Source: Chrysomallon squamiferum (lineage: Eukaryota; Mollusca; Gastropoda; Neomphalida; Peltospiridae). From it: a DNA stretch of 64,000 bases. Where the stretch lies: the NCBI GenBank assembly GCA_012295275.1, contig CM022677.1, forward strand, positions 830,871 through 894,870, in the 5' to 3' direction. Of this stretch, positions 1 to 9,719 are shown one piece after another. A model generated the notes under the pieces. The model saw only the letters and a list, made by a program, of their open reading frames with translations, had not been told where the DNA came from and ran no database searches. The stretch's first letter is position 1. Each line of letters opens with the position of its first letter. The translations under genes were made by a program, and so were the position numbers.

Positions 1-167
1 GCTTCTATTTTTCAAAAGAAATAAAAATTAAACTAAAGCAAAGTGAAATGATAACAGTAAATAAAGTTTAGCAAAAAAACCCTTAGTTTTACAATTTTTT
101 CATTTCTTATTTATTTATCTTCTTATTCTTTTTATATTTTTCTTCTTCTTCTTCTTCTTCTTATTAC

Positions 168-198
<31 letters not shown>

Positions 199-540
199 CC
201 TTTTTTTTTTTTTTTCTTGGCATGACAATGCATGTGACGATAAATAAATAAATAAATAAATAAATATATAAATAAATAAATATAAAAATAAATAAATATA
301 TAAATAAACAAATAAAGAGTATTTTTTTATTATTCGGAGTCAATACATCTACTGGTTATTACACATTTATGTTGAATTGAAAAGGAAAAACAACAGCAAA
401 CACTTGATCAGACACTTACTGCTAATGACAACATGTCCCATTAACCAACCGGTAACTCTTTGACGTTGTGGTTCTAAAACTTTGCTGGAAATGTTTTCAA
501 ACGTTCGTTTCAGCTCGGGCCGGGTCGGCTGCTGCTGATC
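1..540. repeat. Dispersed repeat copy, related to 49.46-49.96 kb
   Basis: This stretch shares an ordered series of segments with 49,460-49,960: a TTTTCAAAAGAAA start, a GTAAAGTTTAGC block, a T/ATTTA-rich middle, and a block reading CCRTTAACCAACCGRTAA followed by TTGACG. The last block also recurs at about 49,895. It is therefore an old dispersed repeat, not a unique gene segment. (TTA)n and (AAAT)n microsatellites lie inside it at about 165-330. An exon-like open stretch on the minus strand at about 413-530 falls within the repeat and was not called. Confidence 0.5.
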
Positions 541-1336
541 AAAAGTAAATGATTATTTCAAATAATTTCACATTTTTCAATGTTCATATTTTTATCATTC
601 AATTTTACAACTCAACATTCATATTTAGACTATATATGCTTTGTTACCCACATAATAATAATCTATTTATTGCTAATTAAAGTACATACATTTTTATGTT
701 GACAATTATCAAAAATTTAATGAATTGATCTTTGTTTATATCAATTTCAGTGTTGATAAAATAATAGTAATAGTAATAATAATAATAATAATAATAGTAA
801 TAGTAATAATAACAATGTTACTGCATTAATGAAGTCACCTTCAAATTTTAAGATGAAATAAAAATGATCAGTTAAGGTGGACACACTTTATAAAAACATG
901 ACAGTCACTTAGCAACTTTGTGAACCTTTTATAGAAACAGGTCACATTTACTTCACATGAAGAACATGGAAACGATGTGTGATACAACAAATATTACAAG
1001 TGTTTCAGTTATTATTTACCAAAACATAATAATAGTAAGAAACAAATTTAAACAATGTCTATTTTCTCATAAAAAAAAAATTAATAACAAATAAATTATA
1101 TGAATGATTTAGCTATGACTTTTTTTTTTTTTTTTTTTGGAAAGTAACAGAAAGGTTTTTGTTTTTTTTAATCTTGGCATTTTCATGGTAACGGTAATAA
1201 AGTAAGAAAAGAAATAGAATATTATCAACACAAAAAATTAAAAAAGTTAATATAATAATGAAAATATACATATATTGATAAAACATGTCAGTTAGAATTG
1301 TAACGAAGACGACGATGTAAAGAGTCAACTGCTGCT
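541..1336. other. Noncoding AT-rich stretch
   Basis: I see only AT-rich sequence with (ATA)n and poly-T runs. It probably lies in an intron of the minus-strand CAMSAP-like gene. Confidence 0.4.
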
Positions 1337-1545
1337 GTAGCTGCTGATGATGTCAGGATGATAGTGATGTGTGTTGTGAGATCTACGTCTTCCTAATACA
1401 CTTTCTTTGATGTTGCTGCTGATGATGTCAGGACAATGGTGATATGTGTTGTGAGATCTACATCTTCTTAATACACTTTCTTTGATGTTGCTATGGTTTC
1501 TCAGGCTTCCAGAGAGAATTATTAATAACAACAGCATCAATGTTT
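1337..1545 (-). CDS. Possible exon with internal 75-bp coding duplication
   Basis: Two adjacent copies of a 75-bp unit lie here. On the minus strand both stay open and encode near-identical 25-residue segments containing NIKESVL and RSHNTYHH / RSHNTHHY, preceded by SGSLRNH. A multiple-of-three duplication that keeps the frame open fits a disordered coding exon, and its place downstream of the other exons fits the variable linker of the CAMSAP-like gene. No clear splice acceptor or donor was found, so it may be a chance open frame in a short tandem repeat. Confidence 0.25.
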
Positions 1546-2727
1546 GCTTGATGTGAAACTTTTAGCCACATAATTATACCTGTGAAAAAAAAAATTATAT
1601 ATCAATTAATTTTTTCGCGGAAATATTTAATCTGAAGAGGTCATTTCACTCACATAATTAAGAAAGTATAAAAAAATGAAGAAAATAAAAGAAATTGAAA
1701 CTAATGTATAAGAAATTATGTATTGATGTTGTTGTGCAGTAATAACAACAATATAACACTATTATCATTATTAATGAATAAAATTGTACACCTCACATCT
1801 ACTTGATAGATTTAACTCTCCAACTTCCCTCTCTCACATATTTCTACAACTTTCTAACAATAAATAACAATTATCTATCAATTAGACAAGATCAGAAAGC
1901 TAATTCTCTTATAAAAAATACAAATTTATGTTGTAATTTGAATAAATTAAAAATAAACAATAATAACAAATACTAATACAATACTGTAGATTAACAACAG
2001 AAATTTTTTTAATAAAAATTCATTTATAGAAACTAAGTATGTCTTTAAAAAAAAAAAAAATAATAAGAACATCAAATATAATGAAAGAATAATCACTGCT
2101 AAAGCTTAAAGATCTAAGAAAAACAGATTTCAATATTTCGGCTACATTTAATTTAGCAATGGCTTCATTTGGTTTAGACAATAATAATTAGCAGACATTT
2201 TAAAACATGAAAATTAATAACCAGGTGAGGAAGCTAATTTAACAAAAACAAAACCTACAAATAAAGATTAAAAATAAAATTTAACTGAAAAGATAATTTG
2301 CAATATTACAGCCCTGTAATAATAACTGATATTACAAATCTAGATGATGATAATATAAGAAGAACAAAATCATAAGATAAAGGAAATATAATGATTGTAG
2401 ACACAGAAACAAGACTGAAACAATGCTAATGGAAGTATGGAAATAATGAAGTATTCTAAGTTATCAGTATATTTGTATACTACAATTACTTTACTTATTA
2501 CTGTATTCTAAGTTATCAGTATATTTGTATAGTACAATTACTTTACTTATTATTGTATTCTAAGTTATCAGTATATTTATATACTACAATTACTTTACTT
2601 ATTATTGTAGACTTTCCTTGTACTAATCTGCTTTTCTTACTCTGTATTGAGAATGCAAAAACACAAAAACTGAGAAGAATGTAAATTGATAGTTAAACAA
2701 CTGAATTAATGTGTGATTTTTTCATAC
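1546..2727. other. Noncoding AT-rich stretch with a short direct repeat
   Basis: No gene is visible. A roughly 60-bp unit (ATTCTAAGTTATCAGTATATTTG...) is repeated three times in tandem at about 2,452-2,610. The rest is probably intron. Confidence 0.4.
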
Positions 2728-2822
2728 CTGTTTGTTTAGAAACTTCTCTGTCTGTTCTGCTGTCTGTGTGTGTCCCATTCTGATGTTTAGGTAACAACAC
2801 TTGTCTGTTTTGTGCTGTGTGT
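2728..2822 (-). CDS. Candidate exon of the CAMSAP-like gene
   Basis: On the minus strand a TTTCTCAG acceptor precedes 95 open bases that end at a CAG|GTATGA donor. The peptide includes QNRQVLLPKHQNG and then a polar Thr/Asp/Arg-rich run. It lies in order downstream of recognisable CAMSAP-like exons and resembles a disordered linker, but I cannot identify it by sequence. Confidence 0.35.
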
Positions 2823-3124
2823 CTGAGAAAGTAAAAAAACAAACACAAAGAGGTTTTAACAAAATATAAATGTAAATTATGAATCAAAAAACAAATCAGC
2901 ATCTTTGAAAAATATAATATTATAACCTGATTATTGATAAATATAAATATTTTATTTAAGAACATAAATATCTTGTTTTTACTAGTCCTTTCCATTTTAA
3001 AAGCTAAACAACAAAACAGCTAATGAAAAAGAACTGATACCCATTTTAAACAAGAAACTAAAAATCTGTTTTTAATATAAATCTTTCTACAGATAACAAA
3101 ACACACATGTTAGCAATATCAGTC

Positions 3125-3240
3125 ACAGATCAGTGGCTAGATTGGTAAATCACTTTATTAGTCCTCCATGTAGGACTGACCCTAGAACCCAACAAACTTT
3201 AACCACTGAGCCAGTCTATCCATCGCTACAAAATTTAACA
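3125..3240 (-). mobile_element. tRNA-derived SINE-like element
   Basis: Read on the minus strand, the segment starts ATGGATAGACTGGCTCAGTGG, which carries a pol III A-box-like core (TGGCTCAGTGGTTA). It continues to a B-box-like GGGTTCTAGGGTCAG and the tail GTCCTACATGGAGGACTAAT. The A-to-B spacing is shorter than in a tRNA, so it is not a functional tRNA gene. It fits a decayed tRNA-derived SINE. A library search would settle the family. Confidence 0.5.
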
Positions 3241-3263
3241 AAGTGAATTAAGTGAATACTTAC

Positions 3264-3397
3264 AGAGTAGAGTTTGATTTGTTTAGTTCTGGAGTACTCA
3301 TGAATCTTCACTCAGTTTTGTGAAAGCTCTTTTGTTGTGTTGCTAATGGTTACTTGGTGTTTTGTGACATCTGACCTCCCATTACCACTGTGAGAAG
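3264..3397 (-). CDS. CAMSAP-like exon, linker (two frameshifts)
   Basis: The acceptor CTAATTTCAG and donor CTCT|GTAAGT bound this exon. The frame reads HQVTISNTTK, like the CAMSAP post-CH linker. It then needs two one-base insertions to continue through a frame with FTKLSEDS into one with MSTPELNKSNSTL. The first missing base lies in an A run. The continuity of coding sense across the breaks argues that the exon is or recently was functional. Confidence 0.45.
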
Positions 3398-3747
3398 CTG
3401 AAATTAGTAAAAATAATAATAAACCTTGCAATATAAACTGTCTGATGTAAGATTTGTAAAATTTAACTGAGATGCACTCACTTAAATATTCCTTTAATAT
3501 TAACTTTCTTTGTTAGTATCTGACTATTATACAAGGATCTTTTAAAACCTGAAATCATTCATTTTAAATAAAAAAAAGTATTTACATAAGTATACACACT
3601 AAAACTGAGTTTTACAAATCCTAATTTTCCAGTACAATAAACTATTTCATAAACTGAAATAATAAAAGATATAATACAATTACTTGGAAAGTCAATTTTG
3701 TTTAACAAAACTTCTGAATCATAATTAAAAACTCTCACAAAACTTAC

Positions 3748-4430
3748 TTTCTGCTTCCTGCCCATTCAGAAGCTGTCCTGTCTCTGTCAGTTTTATCATT
3801 TGAATCGAGAAGATCAGCTCTGTGAGAAAGGCTGACAGGTTTTCTTGTATGCTATCTCGTGTTTACAGAAGATCAGCTCTGTGAGAAAGGCTGACAGGTT
3901 TTCTTGTATGCTATCTCGTGTGTACAGATCAGCTCTGTGAGAAAGGCTGACAGGTTTTCTTGTATGCTATCTCGTGTTTACAGATCAGCTCTGTGAGAAA
4001 GGCTGACAGGTTTTCTTGTATGCTATCTCGTGTTTACAGATCAGCTCTGTGAGAAAGGCTGACAGGTTTTCTTGTATGCTATCTCGTGTTTACAGAAGAT
4101 CAGCTCTGTGAGAAAGGCTGACAGGTTTTCTCCTACGCTATCTCATGTTTACAGAAGATCATCTCTGTGAGAAAGGCTGACAGGTTTTCTTGTATGCTAT
4201 CTCGTGTGTACAGAAGATCAGCTCTGTGAGAAAGGCTCACAGGGTTTCTTGTATGCTATCTCATGTTTACAGAAGATCAGCTCTGTGAGAAAGGCTGACA
4301 GGTTTTCTTGTACGCTATCTCGTGTTTACAGGAGATCCTCGTAGGTGAAGTACACAAAGTTGATGGTAAGATGCTGATCACAGAATGTTTTGATGAGGCA
4401 TAGATTACATAAAGAATTAACTAATCCTAA
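3748..4430 (-). CDS. CAMSAP-like CH-domain exon invaded by a 58-bp array
   Basis: The 5' part reads SLCNLCLIKTFCDQHL, then NFVYFTYEDLL, matching the end of the CAMSAP CH domain. After an in-frame TAA comes QENLSAFLTELIF, matching the family's VFMAELFWWFE helix. That helix segment sits inside the tandem array at 3,795-4,335 and is repeated about nine times. The 3' part reads LTETGQLLNGQEAE and ends at AAA|GTAAGT. The 58-bp unit is not a multiple of three, so the frame cannot stay open across the array. Confidence 0.45.
3795..4335. repeat. 58-bp tandem array (about 9 copies)
   Basis: The unit on the plus strand begins GATCAGCTCTGTGAGAAAGG and ends at a GTTTACAG step. Copies are 54-60 bp and over 90% alike by eye, with small differences such as TTGTATG versus CCTACG. 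It overlaps coding sequence of the CAMSAP-like gene (see the exon at 3748-4430). Confidence 0.9.
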
Positions 4431-4493
4431 CCCATCTTCCTAACATGTATCTAAAAAATAAATAAATAATAAATAAAGCAATTAGTATTTAAT

Positions 4494-4500
<7 letters not shown>

Positions 4501-4551
<51 letters not shown>
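4501..4551. repeat. (GA)n microsatellite
   Basis: About 25 uninterrupted GA dinucleotides. Confidence 0.95.
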
Positions 4552-4556
<5 letters not shown>

Positions 4557-4719
4557 CAATTCAGATCTTATTCAAAAGCAAAAACAGATCTAATACTAAA
4601 ATACAAATTTGTTGATTATGAGATTTAAAAAAAAGTCCCCAAGACAATGCCTCTCTTAATCAGATATTAACTTTCAGCAATTTAATATATGCTAAATTTT
4701 AAAATTACCACCTCATTTA

Positions 4720-4882
4720 TTATTTTATTTGCAAAAACTGTTCTAAAACAAACCATGAAAACTGAGAGACTGCAGATAATAGAAACTTCAGACAACAGGA
4801 ACTGTACATCCGTCTCTACATCTTTTAGTATGTCTGTCATCACAGGAACGGTGACACTGTGTGAAGGGCTGGCAGTTCCAGT
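4720..4882 (-). CDS. CAMSAP-like CH-domain exon
   Basis: A TTTTACCAG acceptor on the minus strand precedes an open frame reading TGTASPSHSVTVPVMTDILK, then DVETDVQFLLSEVSIIC. The pattern of hydrophobics and the ILKD.xTD core match the VENLLKDGTDGxALAAxIHFYC segment of the CAMSAP CH domain, but at low identity. The donor is not certain, so the 3' limit is approximate. Confidence 0.4.
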
Positions 4883-5009
4883 CTGGTAAAAGGCAAGTTA
4901 AACATTTTAAAATATGATGAAATATGCAGCTCCCTTATTTTTTTCTTTATTTTTTTTAATATAGAAATAACATTTACAACAAAATAATCACATTGGTATG
5001 AATGTAATG

Positions 5010-5012
<3 letters not shown>

Positions 5013-5054
<42 letters not shown>
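5013..5054. repeat. (TG)n microsatellite
   Basis: About 20 TG dinucleotides. Confidence 0.95.
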
Positions 5055-5057
<3 letters not shown>

Positions 5058-5253
5058 ATAAACTCACAAGTCAAATGTACACAGTATGAAGTGTAGGGTG
5101 TGGTACAGGATACTAATGTAATTTGTGTATATGTATACATGTACTTACTGATAAATTATCTACAAACTGCATCTTCATATATTAAATTAAACTTCATTAG
5201 CTGATTAGGTTTAGAAAAATGAGAAATATGTAAGAAAACAAACAAAAATTCAC

Positions 5254-5356
5254 CTGCTCAGATTTGTTCTCTTTTGCAACGGCAGCAGTACAAACTTTAT
5301 TTAACCAGAAAACAACTGTGTCCTCAGTGTCTGATGGAAGTTCACTGGTTGTGTTA
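5254..5356 (-). CDS. CAMSAP-like CH-domain exon
   Basis: The minus-strand frame reads ELPSDTEDTVVFWLNKVC, then AVAKENKSEQ, and stops at a CAG|GTGAAT donor. This is the best CAMSAP match in the window: the family has LPYDIEDAxxYWINKV at this point. The 5' limit is uncertain because no strong acceptor is visible just upstream. Confidence 0.55.
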
Positions 5357-6072
5357 AAAGTTGTAATTCAACTGAAAGTTTTAAAATTACATGTTCAATA
5401 GAGAGGTTTAGCACAGACGTAACTTTCACGTACTGATTTTCTTGATATGGGACAAGCCTATATGTATGTGTTTACATATAGCAATGTTTTGAAACATTAT
5501 AAAGGGTGAGTCTTGTTTTTATGATTTTCTTTAATGTTTGTTAACTAGGCAACATAAATACTGAACATGTTTTAACAAACTTTGCATATATTATATATCC
5601 AAATAAAGTGTTTATAAGTTCTAGAGCTGCAGTTACTTCCCCTGAACAACGTGAAAAATAAATAAACATGAGTAATGATTTGAAGAAAAAATGTAAATAA
5701 ATAAATGAAATATGACAATTAGTAAATGAAAAAAGGAAGGGAAACTGAGAAGAAATTTCCATCACTATCTAAGTATCTTATAATATATTACTTGATTTAA
5801 ACAATTAAATATTTACAAGTAAACCATTTCTACCTTGCTAGCCTTTTTTTTTTTTTTTTTTTAATTATTCCAGACGTAATCAATGAATAATTCAGACTTG
5901 AAGTTTTATAATCCTTTATCAAGTTTATGGAATAGTTGACTAACAGTCCGTAAATCATCAAACGTAAACATTCTGGTTGTAAAGGCTTGCCAGCTACTTA
6001 CTTTGAAATGGCTTCATCCACTTTTGAAAACTACCAAATGTAAATAAAATCATTAATTATGTTCTTACTTAC
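5357..6072. other. Probable intron of the CAMSAP-like gene
   Basis: AT-rich sequence. A weak minus-strand open stretch (LAGKPLQPECLRLMIYGLLV) lies at about 5,900-5,990 where the next CH-domain segment is expected, but I could not support it as an exon. Confidence 0.35.
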
Positions 6073-6339
6073 CCTGCCAGACAAAAACAATCAACACAAG
6101 ATATCACCGTCGGGCTCATATCCACGTGGATCTCATGAGGTTTTTCGCTTTTCTTCAACGACCGGTCCGATTTAACTGACGTAAAAATGGTGCCGTCATC
6201 ATTCCAAAGCATGTTAACAATGTAATCTTCACTAAACTACCTGAATCCTTACTGACAGCTTTTCAAAGATATAGTGGTATCTCTTAAATAATCCAGAGAG
6301 AAATTCACCGGCAGATTGTGTAAGCGATTCGTCCGCCAT
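6073..6339 (-). CDS. CAMSAP-like first coding exon
   Basis: An ATG at 6339 (context ACAATGGCG) opens MADESLTQSAGEFLSGLF, then KRYHYIFEKLSVRIQ, and meets a stop. One base out of phase, the frame resumes with FSEDYIVNMLWNDDG and runs to EKPHEIHVDMSPTVISC and VDCFCLAG, ending at a strong GG|GTAAGTAAG donor. The second part aligns with the QEHIKPxVxxLLLSAELYCRAG segment of CAMSAPs. Either a frameshift joins the two halves or a very short intron-like break is unresolved. A GC box lies about 50 bp upstream. Confidence 0.5.
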
Positions 6340-7321
6340 TGTTTTAAGCTTGTGTAACCGTGCAGTGATAGAGTTACATCCCTTTTGGGGGCGGAGTTAT
6401 AATGTCAGCTGAGGTCATTACAACCGTATACAGCCTGCTTCATACTACTGTGACAAATACAGCAGACTTCAGTGATAATGTATGTCAGTATACGCAGACA
6501 TTACTTGTGTGTATAAACACATGTATTTAAAAATGTCTCTGTTTATTTAAGTGTTTATTTAATCTGATTTATATTTATTTCGGCATGCCAGTGATCATCA
6601 CTTTAAACCTGCAGGGTTAGTTAACTCACATACGCAGAATTATGTAAATATAACTATATATCATATGCATAAAATACACACTAATATATGTACCTGCATG
6701 TATATTATTGAATGTTATTTTTAAAAAACAATCCTTTTTGTGGTATTATTATAGGTTTTGAGATAACATGCAAACATAATGATGTTTTATATCACTGTCT
6801 GAACTGAAATCAGTTCTTCCACATTTGAAATAACACACACACACAGACACACAGAGACACACATACACACATACACAGAAAATGAAAATAATTAATTGAA
6901 TGTTGTATCAATATTAATTAACAGACGGATACCATGTTAATGGATCTGCTTTAATCTTATGTATTTATTTATAAATTTATTTATTTATCTTTTTATTTTT
7001 TTGCTTACCATTAACATTTGTAGTTTTACTCTTATTCAGTTACAGTTCTTTTGTTTTTATTTTTTTATTATTCTTTTTAAGTATATATTAATATTTTCTC
7101 TTATTATGTTACAGATATCATCTACAGTTCTTTTGTTTTTATTTTTTGTATTATTCTTTTTAAGTGTATATTAATATTTTCTCTTATTATGTTACAGATA
7201 TCATTTGAAGTGTTTTATCTTGATTAATTTGTCCCATTAAGCTTGTATAATGATTAAAATATGTTATGACACACTATGTATTTAAATATTTAATTAATTT
7301 TAAATTTATTTTTCTTTACAG
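6340..7321. promoter_or_regulatory. Head-to-head intergenic region with a GC box
   Basis: This is the space between the minus-strand CAMSAP-like start (6339) and the plus-strand MetRS-like exon (7322). A GGGGGCGG box at 6387-6394 stands out in a very AT-rich background and sits about 50 bp upstream of the CAMSAP-like ATG, so it may be a shared promoter element. The right half holds CA-rich and TTTA-rich sequence and a near-duplicate 90-bp block at about 7,020-7,200. No TATA box was assigned. Confidence 0.35.
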
Positions 7322-7437
7322 AGGATATGAAACTGTTTCCTGCAGTGATGACTTGGGGATGTTCTGTTCTTACACAAACACCTGTAGCCAAAGCAGTTAA
7401 ATTTGTCACTGTTAATCAAGAACGTAACTCGTTAAAG
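7322..7437 (+). CDS. First exon of a methionyl-tRNA-synthetase-like gene
   Basis: A TTTCTTTACAG acceptor and an AAAG|GTAAGTG donor bound a fully open exon. The protein from the first ATG reads MKLFPAVMTWGCSVLTQTPV, then AKAVKFVTVNQERNSLK. A short MKLF start leading into a beta-alpha-beta pattern fits the GST-like N-terminal domain of animal cytosolic MetRS. The assignment leans on the clearer MetRS exon downstream (8750-8867). Confidence 0.4.
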
Positions 7438-7680
7438 GTAAGTGTTTAAAAATTTGTGAAGAACCAGTAATATTCTTGTATGAGTGTTAAAGTCAAAGAA
7501 TGAGGAATTTTCATTCAGTTTACTGTTGTTGTTGTTATTTTCACAGTATTTATTATTATAAACTAAATTGTTGTAGGATTCAGGTCAGTGTTATGAACTT
7601 AACGGAGAAAAAAAATCACAACATTTTTTATTCAGCTTATTATTAATGTTGTTTTCTTTCATCTTCTTGTTCATCTATTA

Positions 7681-7731
7681 TTATTATTATTATTATTATT
7701 ATTTTTATTGTTATCATCATCATCATCATCA

Positions 7732-7763
<32 letters not shown>
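7681..7763. repeat. (TTA)n / (ATC)n / (TA)n microsatellite cluster
   Basis: Consecutive simple repeats in the intron. Confidence 0.9.
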
Positions 7764-7767
<4 letters not shown>

Positions 7768-8109
7768 TGAATAATTATTATTATATGCTATGTTCATTCA
7801 TGATTTCTCATGTTGCATATAAAACATCCTTTAATTGCCAGTGAAGAACTTTCATAGAGGAATTTCTCTTTGTACAATTTCTATTCATAAATTTAGTTTT
7901 ACACTTAAGAAATATTAATATTTAAAAAATTTTAACATGACATTAATGATTCACTGTAAATGTAATCATTCTACATATATGAATCATGATAACCAGTAAT
8001 ATTAAAAAAGTACAGAGATATTAAATATTCATTTTTATTCTTATTTATTTACAGCCTTTATAGCAGAACTCTTTGCTATTTCATCCTGGTTTAACATCTG
8101 TAAGTTCTA

Positions 8110-8238
8110 AAATCAGGAAACTGAAATGAACTTAGACTGGACAAAGTTCTGTACCAAAACATCATGGAAAGGAACAACCTGCACAAACTATTGTAAGTTT
8201 GTCTTTATTATTATGTTTATTAGATTAATATTATTCTT

Positions 8239-8292
<54 letters not shown>

Positions 8293-8356
8293 TTGGGAGG
8301 ATTGTTTAAGAATGTTGGTATGTGAGATAAAAGACATGGAAAATGTTGGATCAACT
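8110..8356 (+). other. Two weak exon-like segments around a (TG)n tract
   Basis: A segment reading MNLDWTKFCTKTSWKGTTCT ends at TATT|GTAAGT (about 8,126-8,190). Another reading EDCLRMLVCEIKDMENVG ends at CAG|GTAAAA (about 8,302-8,358). Both could be exons of the MetRS-like gene's GST-like domain. Neither has a strong acceptor, and a (TG)n run separates them. Confidence 0.2.
8238..8291. repeat. (TG)n microsatellite
   Basis: About 25 TG dinucleotides. Confidence 0.95.
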
Positions 8357-8570
8357 CAGGTAAAATTATAATTAACCTTTATGATTTCAGAACATTATTA
8401 CCCTGTACAAGTGACAGAATTAAATATTTTAAAATGTAAGCAGTTGTCACATAATGTTACTAAACAAATCCTATCACCTTATAATAATAATACTGATAAA
8501 TAAATAATAAATTAACTTTACAAAATCAAATTCAATATTTATTAAATATGTTGCAGTAGCTTTACTAAAT

Positions 8571-8574
<4 letters not shown>

Positions 8575-8636
<62 letters not shown>

Positions 8637-8640
8637 TGTG
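8575..8640. repeat. (GA)n microsatellite
   Basis: About 30 GA dinucleotides, ending in a short TG run. Confidence 0.95.
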
Positions 8641-8749
8641 TATATATAACGAGCCATACATTTCAATATGTATATGTACCTGCACTATCTTTTATTTATT
8701 TATTTATTTTCTGTAGTTACTTACCTGTTTCCTTATTTATTTATTTTAG

Positions 8750-8867
8750 TTTATCCAGAACATGGCAAAAGGAATATATTAGTCACCAGTGCTTCACCAT
8801 ATATCAGCAGTGTCCCTCACCATGGCAACATCACTGGTTGTGTAGTCAGTTCTTATGTTTTCTCCAG
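8750..8867 (+). pseudogene. Methionyl-tRNA synthetase HIGH-motif exon, orphan
   Basis: A TTATTTTAG acceptor and a CCAG|GTAACA donor bound an open exon reading [20 protein letters not shown], then [19 protein letters not shown]. Animal cytosolic MetRS has [22 protein letters not shown], then IIGCVLSADVFARY, so the match is clear over 39 residues. This exon carries the class I HIGH motif that binds ATP. Here HLGN has become HHGN and ALPYVNN has become ASPYISS, changes unusual for an active enzyme. No later MetRS exon follows in the window; simple repeats and a retroelement fragment come next. It is most likely a truncated relic. Gene identity confidence is higher than functional confidence. Confidence 0.6.
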
Positions 8868-8899
8868 GTAACAGATTTTATTTTTTGTGTTAGAGTTAT

Positions 8900-9118
8900 C
8901 TGCCTTTGCACGCACACGCACACACACACACACACATACACACACACATACAATACAATACAATAGAATACAATACAATACAATACATACATACATACTT
9001 ACGCACGCAGACACGGTCGTACAAACATAAACACACGGTTCCCATGGCAGCGCTGAGATGAATGTTTGAAAACTGGGTCCCGGTACTCGCTACCGATGAC
9101 AATTTCACCTTAAGCAGT

Positions 9119-9162
<44 letters not shown>

Positions 9163-9504
9163 CGAAAAAAAAACACATAAAAAAATAAAGAATAAATAAC
9201 CAAACAAACAAACAAACAAACAAATAAATAAATAAATAAACAAACAAATAAATAAATAAATAAATAAAAAAAAAAAAAAAAAAAAAATAAAAGGAAAACA
9301 TGAGAAAAAGAAATAGTAAAAAATAAAATAATAAAACAAAATAAAATAAATAAAATTAAACAAAAATAATAATAATAATAATAATATTAATAATAATAAA
9401 AAATAATAATAAATAAATAAATAAATAAATAAACATATAAATAAATAAATAAATAAATAAATTAAATAAGGAAATAAATAAATGAATGTATAAATAAAAT
9501 AAAA

Positions 9505-9569
<65 letters not shown>

Positions 9570-9640
9570 CAACAACAGTAACAATAACAACAACAATAAC
9601 AATAACAATAGCAATAACAACAACTCCGGACTGATCAAAC
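8900..9640. repeat. Low-complexity cluster (CA, AAAT, ATA, AAC repeats)
   Basis: Successive blocks: (CA)n, (ATACA)n, (CA)n again at 9,121-9,161, (AAAC/AAAT)n, (ATA)n at about 9,508-9,567, then (AAC)n. The long minus-strand open frames across it encode only simple repeats. Confidence 0.9.
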
Positions 9641-9719
9641 CCCGAAGGTATTTCCCTTCCTCCCGTACGCCGAGCCGAGTGCGTGCTGAGCGGGGCGAAC
9701 AGGTAAGGAAATAACAACA

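Larger units (their letters stand above)
1337..6339 (-). pseudogene. CAMSAP-like gene, 5' half, disrupted
   Basis: CAMSAP proteins bind microtubule minus ends and begin with a calponin-homology-like domain. On the minus strand, ordered fragments match that region. One has PTVI...CFCLAG, like the family's PPVx-LLLSAELYCRAG. Another has ELPSDTEDTVVFWLNKVC, like LPxDxEDAxxxWINKV. A third, MTDILKD.ETD, matches the LLKDGTDG region. A fourth, NLCLIKTFC...FTYEDLL, matches the LIQEFC...TLEDMLY region, and then VTISNTTK matches the PxSNATKRSF linker. Exons lie near 6339-6073, 5356-5254, 4882-4720, 4430-3748, 3397-3264 and 2822-2728. At least three one-base frameshifts and an in-frame TAA interrupt it, and a 58-bp array covers part of one exon. 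Either it is a decaying copy or the assembly has indel errors. The C-terminal CKK domain would lie left of the window. Confidence 0.5.

Noticed and set aside
413-530. Minus-strand exon-like stretch QQPTRPELKRTFENISSK with acceptor and donor
   Set aside because: It lies within the dispersed repeat shared with 49.5-50.0 kb, where the corresponding sequence is not open, so it is probably fortuitous.
3125-3240. A functional tRNA gene
   Set aside because: The A-box and B-box-like blocks are present, but spacing is too short and no acceptor stem pairs. SINE-like origin fits better.
3795-4335. CRISPR-like direct repeats
   Set aside because: The units are contiguous, with no unique spacers, and the context is eukaryotic. 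It is a tandem array.
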